Assembly (NCBI GenBank): GCA_965153455.1
Contig: OZ234501.1
Location: 3,100,001-3,164,000, forward strand
Direction: 5' to 3'
Source: Sphagnum compactum
Lineage: Eukaryota; Bryophyta; Sphagnopsida; Sphagnales
Length of the DNA stretch: 64,000 nucleotides
The position numbers and the translations under genes are program-made. Below, piece by piece: positions 1-10,500 of the stretch. How positions within the stretch are numbered: the stretch's first letter is position 1; every line of letters starts with the position of its first letter. The notes under the pieces were generated by a model that saw only the letters and a list, made by a program, of their open reading frames with translations, did not search any database and had not been told where the DNA came from.

Positions 1-1845
1 TTACTTATTACTATCGGTAAATTATACCACTAGTTAGTTACTTAAAATAGTTAGGATGAAGAAGTAGGATGTTAAGTCAAACGAACGAAATTGACAATGA
101 TTGAGCTTGAGAACCCCATCAAGATGTCCAAGATAAGGAAAATGATGAGTCCTCTAATTCCATTGGTCACGAGGATTATCATCCTATTTAATTGGAGAAT
201 ATAATTTTCTTAGTGTTTCATTGGGCATAAGGATTTTCATCCTAAATTCCATAGGAAAAAAAATCATTCTCAATTCTCATTGGTCCATGAAGGATGAGGA
301 GGCCATTGATTGTAGGGAAGGATTTCCAAACTTCCATTGGACAAGGAGAACGAACTCAAGGAAAGGTCATGGGAGGCTTACCAAGAAAAATGGTATCTTG
401 TGTGTTTTTTCGGGGAAAAAAGGAAGAGAATGAGTTTGTGAGAAACAAAAATAGTTCTTATGTGTGAGAAAGTGTTGTTCATGAAAAAAATGTGTGCAAA
501 CAAAGAGCACGGAAGGAAGTTGTGTGTAGCAAGTAGTTGTAATGGGGTTCATGGAAGGATTTCCATAAACAAGCCTCTGGATTCTTATTTAAAATAGTTG
601 TTCCTCTCAAATCCACTATTGGATTTGTCTTAAACTTTAAATAATTTTAGTTTAGGAGGTGTAGAATGTTCACCCAAAATTTCAGCAACATCGGGTGTGT
701 TGCACGGAAGCTACACTTGCTGAAAGTAGAGGGGGTTGAAATTGTCTATTTTTTTCTCAAATTTGGTCAAAATAGTTTTTTTTGTTTCGAGGCATAACTT
801 TTGATTACAGAAATAAAAACTTATAATATTTTGTAACATTGTTCTTTTTAAGATTAGCTTTTCAAAAACCCAACGCTTGTTAGACTAGGAGGTTGTATGA
901 AGATATTATGACGAATAGAACGAAAGGAAGTCAACCATCAAACGTGAACATGAATTTAACATCAACATAATGTTCTTTCACATTCTATCATGGTGAGTCT
1001 TGATTCTCCCACATGTTTTGATATCTTCCAAGTGGACACAATGCATTAAATTATTAATGAACTTCATTACATTACATTGAATCACCTTAATTTGTTAGAA
1101 TACAACTACATAATAGTTCCACCCCCAAGTGAGTTTTGTGAGTGCATATCTTCATGTGGAAGGTGTGCAAAAATTCCTCACAGGAGGCAATAGGAGAGAA
1201 AAAAAAAAAGATGATGGTGGTGACACTTTTCGATAAAGGAAAGATAATATTTTCAAAGATGGACAAGTTCCAACAATGGATTGCTAGAAGGGATGTTGAA
1301 TCAGTTTGTTTAATATTTAGTTGAACCCGATTTGATCACTGGTGAATGTGTTTTTACAAGCCATCACCCGTTTCAATCCGAAGATCATTGAATTAATTGT
1401 CCAAGGAGTTTTGGTTTCCATAACCAAAAAGATGGTGGTGGAAATGCTCCACCTACCAGAATTAAGTATCACCAAGCTACTAGCCAAGTTGACCAAGGAA
1501 AAAGACAAGGAAAGAGAAAAGGAAAGGGAGGTGGCCATCTACTGGAAAATTGTTTCACCAGAAGCACTTGTCGATCGGGAAGGATGGAAGGTTTCTCTTC
1601 TCAAAGGAAGGTATGTAGCCAGATTATTGACATTAATTCAAGTAATTTGGTTAAAGGGTAGTCGGATACCTATGTAGCCAAAAAACTAATGAATTTCGTA
1701 ATATTAGTCGAGCAAGGAATTCCAGTAAATTGGGCTACTATGGTATTCAACAATTTTTATAACATGTTGTAGGATTTGTTTACATCGACAAAACCTAAAA
1801 CCATAGACAACATCAAATTTGGTGCTACTAAAATTATTGACATCT
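1..1845. other. AT-rich intergenic sequence with decayed ORF remnants
   Basis: No intact gene is seen here. The longest open stretch (1342-1677, +, 111 codons) has a lysine/glutamate-rich middle. Around it, other frames carry short pieces of similar character broken by stops (1142-1324 and about 1680-1880). This looks like a decayed transposon ORF, but I recognise no domain. Confidence that it is not a functional host gene is moderate. Confidence 0.4.
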
Positions 1846-2678
1846 TGATTCGAAATGGGTTTAAATGTTGCATAAATATCAATTCTAAAATTTAAAAAAA
1901 TGTTTATATTAAACTTTGAAATATAAATACTTAATATTATGTACATTTAGTCACTGTAATTTATTAATTGTATATAAAATTTAATTTATGATATATCAAA
2001 TAATGATAAACTTAATTAATGTATGCATGGAATTATAATTATTTTTGCATTCCTATACATTTAATATCTTAATAATTATTTTAAATTGTTAAAATTTTTA
2101 CTTAAACATTACATATTGTTAAAAGACATTTTCAAACTCATTAACAAAAGAATATTTTTAAAAATATTTATTCCATGCCTAATATATCATGCCATACATA
2201 TTGATTCAAATAAATGAGGGTATTGTCAAGTTGATAACATTGATGGTAAAAGGTAACGAAATTATCAAAAAAATGAAGGTATTGTAGTTACACTTCAAAA
2301 CTTTGTTGAAATAACCTTATACCATCAATGTGGCCAATATTACAATACCTTCATTTACATATATCAACGATTTCACATTGATCCATTAAATAATTCTTAT
2401 CATTTATGTGTTTGATTATGTATTTCAACTATATTTATTGTTTACTTAGAATTTTTAACATAAAATAATTATTAAAATATTATATGTATAAGAATGAAAA
2501 AACCTTAAATAAATTCACACATTAATTAATTAAGTATATCATTATTTGATATATTGTAAAATAAAATTTACATAAAGTAAAAAAAAATTCACTGATTAAG
2601 CATAAATAATATTAGGTATTTATATTTCAAAATTGAATTAAAAGTTGATATTTATGCAACATTTATATTTTTTGAATC
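1846..2678. repeat. 833-bp long inverted repeat (foldback)
   Basis: The left half (from GATTCGAAAT at about 1847) reads as the imperfect reverse complement of the right half (ending at GAATCAT, about 2679). Matching landmarks include AATGTTGCATAAATATCAA at 1863 against the reverse complement near 2640-2662, TATATCAAATAATGATA at about 1991 against 2536-2555, TTAATAATTATTTTA at about 2069 against 2460-2480, and ACATTGATGGTA at 2240 against TACCATCAATGT at about 2319. Arms are about 415 bp with scattered mismatches and small indels; the centre is near 2262. It could be a foldback transposon or a hairpin source of small RNA. No coding capacity is seen. Confidence 0.8.
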
Positions 2679-4221
2679 ATAAATAACCATTCATTTATTC
2701 AAAGAAACTTTACATGTATTTTCTTTTTAATAAAATTTAATTTTTTTCAAATATAATATAATATAATACAAAAAGGAATAAACATTAAATTGTTAGAAAT
2801 GTTTAATAGGCCTAGGTGGCCTAAGCTAGTAAATTACTTACACAATAAATAGGTTTACTTAGTAAGTTATACCACCTTGAATACCTACCTAAACCATTTA
2901 GGATATTAACCTAATAGGTTTACATTAGCAAATAAATGACATAATAGGCCTACATTATGTACGTAGCCTACTAGGTACACCTAGGCTTAGGTTATTAGCT
3001 AATTACTGTAGTATTTTTTTAGGTTCAGCATAAATTAAATTATTTTTAATTTGCCTAAGTTTTTGGATATTAATAGTTAATTATGAAGAAAATTAAAAAA
3101 ACTTAGGCTGCCAACCAAGTTTGATCCCTAAACCTTTTCAAGTAGCTTTCAGTAGTAACTTACTAACCACCTAACCACAAAAGCACTAAACTTCATTTGG
3201 TTATAATAAATTTAATATGAAGTGCCAAAAATTTCAAAATTCAAATTTTAACTATTGAAACTAAAATAGAAAATTAAATTAAACATTTGGTATTCTAGTG
3301 CCAAACCTAAAAAGGTGCTATGGTGTTTATGCTAGGCTAGGTTGTCTAACTTGGTCAATGTTGACACTTTAGTCAATTTGACAACCTTGGCTATGGACTA
3401 GAAAAAATTTGAAAATCAATAATTGGATTTACAATTCATTTGTAGTTGTAATGGACACATTCAATTAAAAAAAGCCTAGTTGCTTAAAACAAGTGCCATA
3501 AGACAATCAATTGCAAAAGACATGACATGGCCATGAAGTTAAAAGTGTAGTCGCAAACCTTACAACTAAGCCATAATTTTTTTATTCATTGCTATGGATG
3601 ATCCTTAGTATGACGTGGAACCCCAATTTGTGACTACAATTAAGATAATTGCATGTTACCAAATGTGCCATTGATAGGTGGTTAAGATTTAATCATGTGG
3701 TAATTTAAAAAGCCAATGGCCATAAAACATGTGGTAATTCTTCATTTGTTCAAAAAAGATATATTATAATTACAATAATTAAATATTATAAATATATTAA
3801 TTACATTTTATAATTATAACTAATAATATTATTACTAATTCATTATAATCTATCCTAGGCTAAACTATAATAAGCAATCCTAAACCTATTTAACTTAGCT
3901 ATTTACTACCTAACTTATTTATTCATATTACCAAGGTTACATACTTACTATCTATTACCTGACCTACCTAATTTATTATTATTATTATTTAAAAAATCAT
4001 GTACATATTCACATAATAAAGTATTTACCTATCTACTACTTACTACAACCTATCCTACTTATCACATATTACCTATGCTATATGTTTATTATCCACTACT
4101 TAGCCTACTTAATAAATTAATTATTTAACATAGCTAATTAATTAATCAATTAATATAAAAACATTATGACATATCCATGTAATAAATGACTTGTAACTGA
4201 AATAGGGTTTTTTGCGAGAGA
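2679..4221. other. AT-rich intergenic tract with CCTA/TAGG-type short repeats
   Basis: No gene is seen. Variants of CCTAGGT, TTACCTA and ACTTAGCTA recur between about 2800-3010 and 3850-4100, resembling the denser TAGGTAGG tract at 32.8-33.7 kb. This suggests one repeat family is scattered over the window. Confidence 0.5.
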
Positions 4222-4247
4222 GGGGGGGGGGGGGGGGGGGGGGGGGG
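4222..4247 (+). repeat. G26 homopolymer
   Basis: Twenty-six consecutive G residues follow GCGAGAGA and precede TGTGCCC. The run lies at the switch from AT-rich intergenic DNA to the GC-richer A20/AN1 gene island. Its exact length is unreliable in any sequencing technology. Confidence 0.95.
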
Positions 4248-4374
4248 TGTGCCCAGGCTAACTATGTAAAGTGGAGATTCACATCAAATTCAAGCTTAGA
4301 AGTGAACATCAGCAACAGAGCCCAAATGCGTGGTCTTACAGTACTGAACAATTAGGGTTGTGTTTTTGTAAATT

Positions 4375-5490
4375 AATAATTCTTGTATCGCGTCTCGAGA
4401 GACTCTAAAACCTCATTGATGTCCTCCATCGTTCCCTTTCCGCCATGGCCGACCTCCCTCGCTCTTGAATCTGCCGTGTTTTCGGCCTTGGTGTTCATTT
4501 TACGTGTACCGGATTTCTCAGAGGGGGTTTGCCCTCCTGCTTTTCTTTGATTTGGTCTTGCCATTGCTGTCCCACCCACTCGGTGTGTTCTTTTTGTTTT
4601 CCTTGATTTGGGCCTTTTGTCTTTTGGTTATTGAGGCTGTTGTTGTTGCCGCCTTTTGTTTTCATTTTCCCATTGCTCCTTCTTCCATCACGTTCAGGTT
4701 TCCCTGTGGGTAGTGTCTTCTCATGACATCTGCAAAGAACGTGGCCGGATTCGTGTTCGGGAATACGGTACGATGTGTGTTTGTGTCTGTTTCGGTGGTT
4801 TGGGTGATTTGAATTGGAGAGAAGCTGTGGTTTTTGTAAAGCTCTTTGTTCGTTCCGTTCGTCCTCTTTTCGTTTCGCGCATCCCGTGACCTCTTCTTGT
4901 TTTGGAGAGACTGAGAGGACGTGTGCGATCGCCGTTGTGGCACGAGCTTTGTCAACTATTACAACCCTGTCTCTGTAGGGTGTTGCCGTAGGTGGTTCGT
5001 TCGCATTTGGTGACGGACGCACTGACCGTCTTTTGTGTGGGGATCAGTGTATCGGCTTTCGAGACGGCGAAATTGATTATTTGCCGCCCTGTCGGTTTCA
5101 TTTCATCTGGAAGTCTAGTCCGACAGCGATTTGTTTTCTTTTTCGAACTCGTGTTTTTTAGTCCTCGCTCATGGCCGGTGACCTTATTTCGTGACCGTGG
5201 AAGATTGGTGGATTTCTGCTTCGTAAGATAGTTGTTTGCTTGAGAGTGTCTGGATCTAATCTTAGATCCGGATTTGTCCTGCTGTGAAGCTTGCAGTTGA
5301 ATTCGTGAACTTATATTTCCGCTATATTGGGACGCTGTTGGAGCGGCTGATGCTCTTCTGAGCCGGCGATAACTTTTTGGAGATAAGGGGCCGTCTACAT
5401 CCAGAGATTTGGATGCTGGCTCATCTTCGTTACGTGACGAGTAATTATCGGTACAGGAGCGGGCTTCTATATCAGGCTTCACATCACAGA
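4375..5490 (+). promoter_or_regulatory. Leader/promoter region of the A20/AN1 gene, probably with a 5'-UTR intron
   Basis: This stretch is clearly GC-richer than the DNA to its left and contains many CpGs and T-rich runs on the + strand. Plant A20/AN1 genes commonly carry an intron in the 5' UTR. A good acceptor (CATCACAG) ends at 5489, one base before the ATG at 5491. I cannot place the transcription start or the intron donor from sequence alone. Long ORFs on the opposite strand here look like composition artefacts. Confidence 0.5.
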
Positions 5491-6057
5491 ATGGCTGAGG
5501 AGGATAGTTGGCAACTTGAAGAGACGAGTTGCGGCCAGCCTCTGGAGGGGCCTGTGTTGTGCAATAATAACTGTGGATTCTTCGGAAGTGCAGCCACGAT
5601 GGGCATGTGCTCCAAGTGCTACAGGGACTTTGTGTTGAAGCAGGCCAAGACATCTGCAGCCAAGCTTGCTGCAGGAAAGGGCCCTGCTCTGTCCTCTCAA
5701 AGGGATTTCCTATCGGAGACAGCAAGTTCATGCGAAATAGGCCATCAGTCTCTGGTTGCGCCAATAGATGCACCCGTGGAACAGCCTGAGGCAGGAGGAC
5801 CATCATCAGGTGGGGCAAAGGCTGCTTTTGCTTCCGCTGCGGGAGGTGAGCAAACCCGGGAGCAACCTAACCGGTGCTTTTCATGTAAGAAGCGAGTAGG
5901 ATTGACAGGATTCAAGTGCCGTTGTGGTTTCACTTTCTGTTCCTTGCATCGATACTCTGAGAAGCACAGCTGCTCGTTTGACTACAAGACAGCAGGACGG
6001 GATGCCATAGCTAAAGCCAACCCTGTGGTTAAAGCTGGTAAGTTGGACAAGATCTGA
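5491..6057 (+). CDS. A20/AN1 zinc-finger stress-associated protein (SAP)
   Basis: A 188-residue protein with the two-finger layout of plant stress-associated proteins. The N-terminal A20 finger has C24, C28, C40 and C43 (CX3CX11CX2C). The C-terminal AN1 finger has C129, C132, C143, C145, C150, H153, H159 and C161. All metal ligands are present and the length is normal for the family. The start at 5491 gives the family's usual MAEE opening; an in-frame ATG at 5377 would add 38 residues with no family match and probably lies in leader or intron. The coding region is one uninterrupted exon. A20 fingers of this family bind ubiquitin, and several plant members alter tolerance to cold, salt or drought; that role is family knowledge, not visible here. 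The gene converges on FANCD2, whose stop lies about 1.5 kb downstream on the other strand. Confidence 0.94.
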   Translation: MAEEDSWQLEETSCGQPLEGPVLCNNNCGFFGSAATMGMCSKCYRDFVLKQAKTSAAKLAAGKGPALSSQRDFLSETASSCEIGHQSLVAPIDAPVEQPEAGGPSSGGAKAAFASAAGGEQTREQPNRCFSCKKRVGLTGFKCRCGFTFCSLHRYSEKHSCSFDYKTAGRDAIAKANPVVKAGKLDKI

Positions 6058-7007
6058 TCACCTAGATGCCAGTATACCTACCAGATCAAGTAGCTTTTGT
6101 TCTGGCTTGAAGTAATTTCCTCTATTCATAGTCAGTCAGTAGACAACAGAGATCACAGGTCATCTTCTCTCTTTGACAAACAAGTCATCCTTCATCCTGG
6201 GGCCCTGGAGAGTTGGAAGGCATGATGGTGTGATGTGGCTTGGGTTGCCAATCTTGAAACTTTGCATGGGCCTTCTACTGGACATATGATCAAATGTGTG
6301 GAAATTGAGGTTTGCCTTCGAGTGTCCCCTTTTATTTGCAGTCGTTTGCAATTCCTTTTTAGCATTCTGCCCCCAGGGTAACAGGTCCTTATGAAAGGAT
6401 GGTCAGATGCGCAGCTTGATTTGTATATTCCCATATAAGGGCAACAGCTAAACATGTCATTGCCTGGCAATATGTGATGAGGTGTTGCACTTGGCCATTT
6501 AGAATGCTTCGGTTTCAATGCAAGGAGACTCCATTATCTGCAGGTAAGTTTTTGCATATGTACATGCCTAATTTGGTGCAAAGGGGGACAGAAAAGAGAG
6601 AGATTACACCAGCTTTTAAACATAAGTTGTCTTGACCTCACCAGAGAGTATTACCTCTTGTTGGAGGTTGATACTTGATATTGATACTCAATATCTGACC
6701 TGGGCAATACAATTCGTTTTATTTTGGCATTTTTTGCATAACAGTTCAGCCAATTAACCTATTATAGAGGTACAGTGCAACTTTGAACAGGTACTGACTG
6801 TTTGCAAAGTTAGCCATGAAAGTAACCACAAGATTCTTCTGATGGTTGTACTGTAATGAAGTTCATCATGGCCCATGGCAGTTTTTTGAAGCTATAAGTT
6901 TTGGTTAAATGCAGTAGGGTTTAGCAACTGTCAACATTGTTATTGTCGATGAATTTTCCTAGTGGTGCCTTTGTTTCTGGATGTAGAAGAAAATAATAGG
7001 AGTAAGG
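6058..7007. other. 3' flank of the A20/AN1 gene
   Basis: No coding sequence is supported. The first few hundred bases probably hold the 3' UTR, though I see no decisive polyadenylation signal. Short ORFs on both strands have no recognisable content. Confidence 0.5.
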
Positions 7008-7140
7008 GGCCAGGGCAGATTGACCCCCACATTGTGTTCTTGGTAAAATCCTCAAAACCCATTTACATGGGTTTAAATCGGTTTTGGGGCTTTTTTTATG
7101 CTCCCAATGTGGGGGTCAATTTGCCCTGGCTGGAGCAAGG
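7000..7140. mobile_element. 125-bp foldback MITE with candidate 8-bp target duplication
   Basis: The arms CCAGGGCAGATTGACCCCCA (from 7010, running to about 7035) and its near-perfect reverse complement (about 7105-7130) pair over roughly 26 bases. A second inner pair, CCTCAAAACC (about 7050) with GGTTTTGGGG (about 7080), continues the stem to a short loop near 7065-7070. The body 7008-7132 is flanked by GAGTAAGG (7000-7007) and GAGCAAGG (7133-7140). Uninterrupted copies of the host-like sequence AATAGGAGTAAGGATC occur near 7235, which supports insertion. An 8-bp duplication and CAGGG-like ends suggest a hAT-derived MITE. Confidence 0.7.
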
Positions 7141-7565
7141 ATCTTTATAATAGCAGGAGTGACTATCGCAAGAATGGTGTCCACTTTAACCAGCATGGTA
7201 TCATAGTTTTAGCTAGAATAACATCCTTATAATAGGAGTAAGGATCCTTATAATGGCAGTTGATCCCCTTATAACAAAGAAAAATGGATGCTATTAGTAG
7301 TTACTCCTATTATATGGATCTAGCAGCTGCATGGTCTAGAAAAGATAGTGATCAACAATCAGAATATGACCAATGTCTAGCATTGGCACCAGGATTCCCA
7401 ATGCAGGATGTGGCTGCAATTACTAGACTGTATGCCTATCAAATTTTCACCAGAAGCCCAGAGATACTGTTAGAGTTTGGAGATTAAGCTGCTGAACAGT
7501 ACCTGTGAGCTGAACTTTTAAAGTAGAAGCTTTGCAGGTAATTGGACTATTGAAATTTGAATGGA
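7141..7565. other. Sequence between the foldback element and the FANCD2 stop codon
   Basis: Short variants of AGGAGTAAGGATCCTTATAAT recur at about 7139-7160 and 7235-7275. The + strand ORF at 7284-7487 (67 codons) has no recognisable domain. Part of this stretch should be the FANCD2 3' UTR. Confidence 0.4.
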
Positions 7566-10500
7566 CTAGCTGCCATATTCATCAATACCATTGCCTTCAT
7601 CACATGTCTCTGATTCATGGTCTTCTGCTTCAATGTCTTCTTCATCTTCATTACTGGAAACATGGACTTGGGAGCTGACCTCATGCCCATGGACATCCTT
7701 ATGCTTCAAATTACCTGCAGCGTGAGGGACCAAGGACTGCATAAGACCCATGAGCTACACAACTAAACCAAACATTTGTATGTACTCAGCCAGACCTGAG
7801 AAGCAAACACCATTGAGGTAACCTTAACCATCAATTCAAATGTTAAGCACAATGGAATATCAAAGTGTTTACATAAAGAAAATTCTAAAAAATATGTAAG
7901 GTACCAAAACAAGAAGAATGGGTGAAAACACAACCTCCTGACAATTCCAAGTATTTAAACCATTGCATTTTCCCATGTGCTTCATTGATCCCAACACTGG
8001 GTGTGGGTGTAAGTAACTAATTATGTCCGTCTGTGGATCCTTGGAGAAAAATTACAGAATTCTACTTTTACTTCCACATGTGTTTAAGATCAAAACTTAC
8101 CCATCCAGAAGGAATTGCCATGTGATGCACCATGCAAAAGAGCCTTCACACAGAACACAAACTTTTCCATGGATCGTTTTACAGCTGGCACCTTGCATGC
8201 AACAGGCATTCTTTTCTGACCCTGCTCCATGCAACCAAGGAATATGAAAAGGTGAATATTGAGTTCTGGCTTATCGATGGACACGAACACATTAAGGTCT
8301 CTCTGACACAACCAGGGAAGCAATGCAGACCACTCATCCGAGAAATGAAGCTTCAAAAACATAATCAAGAGAGGTTGAGGAAGCCAACAAGGCTGACAAC
8401 TGTTACTGAAATTTGATGTATTTAAGAAACTAGTGTACTTGAAACAAGCCAATCCATCTTCATTGCGCTTTGCCTAACAGAAACCTGGAATAAGGCCAAT
8501 CTTGCTTCTAGTGAGAACTGAAAGATGAAAAGGACATTATGAGTGAACAGAGAACAGAAGCACGCCAACCTACTCTTACCTTGGCTTCACTGCAGAGAGC
8601 TTGTATAATACGAGTTGCTTTCTGAAGCTCCTTAACCTGAAAGACTACACAAGTGAAGTTAGCATAAAACTTATATTGGAGTGCCACTGAAAAGCTTGAA
8701 GAAAAACATACAGCACAGGTGGCTTATGGATGCAATTAACATATCACATTGACCAGTACAGCTAGCAACAATGCAGCACAAGTGACTTCCAGGCAGCATT
8801 TAGTAAAAAATGAAAACCAACCAGCATTAAAGCTAAGACTGAACTATATTTTTAACTGCAAAGTAATTGCTATTTCAAGTAATGCCACTCTTTTGACAGC
8901 AGTGCCGGGTTTTCAGAAGGAAACACACCAAATCATTGATGGCATCTTTGTGCAAATCATACTTTGCTTGGAGAAACTCTACACCTATGATTGCCAATTC
9001 AGAGAATCAGAGTTAGAGTGGCACAAGCAGGACATCTTTTAATCCCATTTGCAAAAGAAGAGGACACAAATTCATTGCAATTGTGGGATAGAGCTACATC
9101 ATGTACCTCCCAGAAAGGCATCCACAAACTTGCCACCATACTTCACTGCAACAGCATGGATTGCACTCTGAGGTTGTGGTAAAGAGCATGAATAAGTTAG
9201 CATGCAACCAAACTCTCCAACTACTGTGGACAGAACCAGGGAAAGACTAATGAAGAGCATATCCAAGCCATATAAAAAAGTTAGTTTGTAGGACTATAGA
9301 ATCTATATATCTCATTTGGAATTGAGGATTCAGGCACAAGAAATAAAGGAGCTGGCAACTCAAACCTGGTCTTAGTGGTGACTTTCAGGAGAAATTTTTA
9401 TACCTTGTCATGGCTCTTGGTCAAGTTGACAAGTGCTACATGGACTCTAACACATTGGTGGGCACGAGATAGCAGCTTGACTACCATATCTCTGGTGAGG
9501 GATGTCTTTGTCTTACTTTGTGCCAAGATATCTTTCATCTGCAGACACATGTATCCCCAAACCCTTGCATATTTGATCTCCCACAGACCAATCCAGAAAC
9601 AACTTAAAGATCCCCATCCCCTTATTCAAGCACCAACCACAAAAATGATGCTTTCAGGATCCATTGACAAATCTCTCCAGACTCTTTTGCAAACAAACAA
9701 GGTAAAGGCATTACCACTGTGTTGAATAGAATCAGAACTTCCTCATGCTGCTCATGATGCCATCCACCCACATGCAGAAACACACATGTTAAAATAAGCT
9801 CATGACCAAAAATCACATTAGCTCTGTTGCTTCTATCAGTTTCTTTGCAAACTCAAACGACCTGCCTGTGTATCAAGTGTTACTCAGCAGAAGCCAATTG
9901 ATCAACTATCCCATAAGTACAAAAAAGGCCTGTATTAACTCACATGCACACGGTACCAGATAAGGAGGGTTGTGGGGCTGAGTGCAGGATAACCTGGTAC
10001 TCCCTTGCTTCCCTTGACGGGCACCTTACAGAATTCAGGACACATCAGCAGTCTATGAAGCTGGGGCCAGAATCAGGGTCCAAGGATGTTGGGCTTTTAA
10101 TGCTCTTCCAATCCCAATGAGGTGAATGAAATGCAAAATTTTCACCAAATATGTGAGATACAAACCATTAGACCTTGCAGTTACACAATAAAGAATCCTC
10201 ACATGCTAGATGCAACATGCTATTGACACTAGTGGCACACTTGAGCAGATGGTGAAATCATTAGAACTGTTGAAGGGGTTACCTGGGGCAACACAGTACA
10301 TGCTATCTCCTCAAGTAGATCAATAGGAGATGAATTGAACTGAATCAACATATGGAGTAGCTGCTGCAGTAGATCCCCCTGCCATGTCAGCAAGATATGG
10401 TCAACAACTAAGATTATCAACTTCTGTCTTTATGAGAAAAAACTACTTGAAAAGCACCTGGAGGGAAACTAACAAAGCTCTGAGACTTGTCACAAACATC

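Noticed and set aside
4373-5818. Long minus-strand ORFs (288 and 175 codons) opposite the A20/AN1 gene
   Set aside because: They overlap the A20/AN1 coding and leader region on the other strand, are rich in Ser, Arg, Thr and Pro without domains, and follow from the local GC-rich composition.
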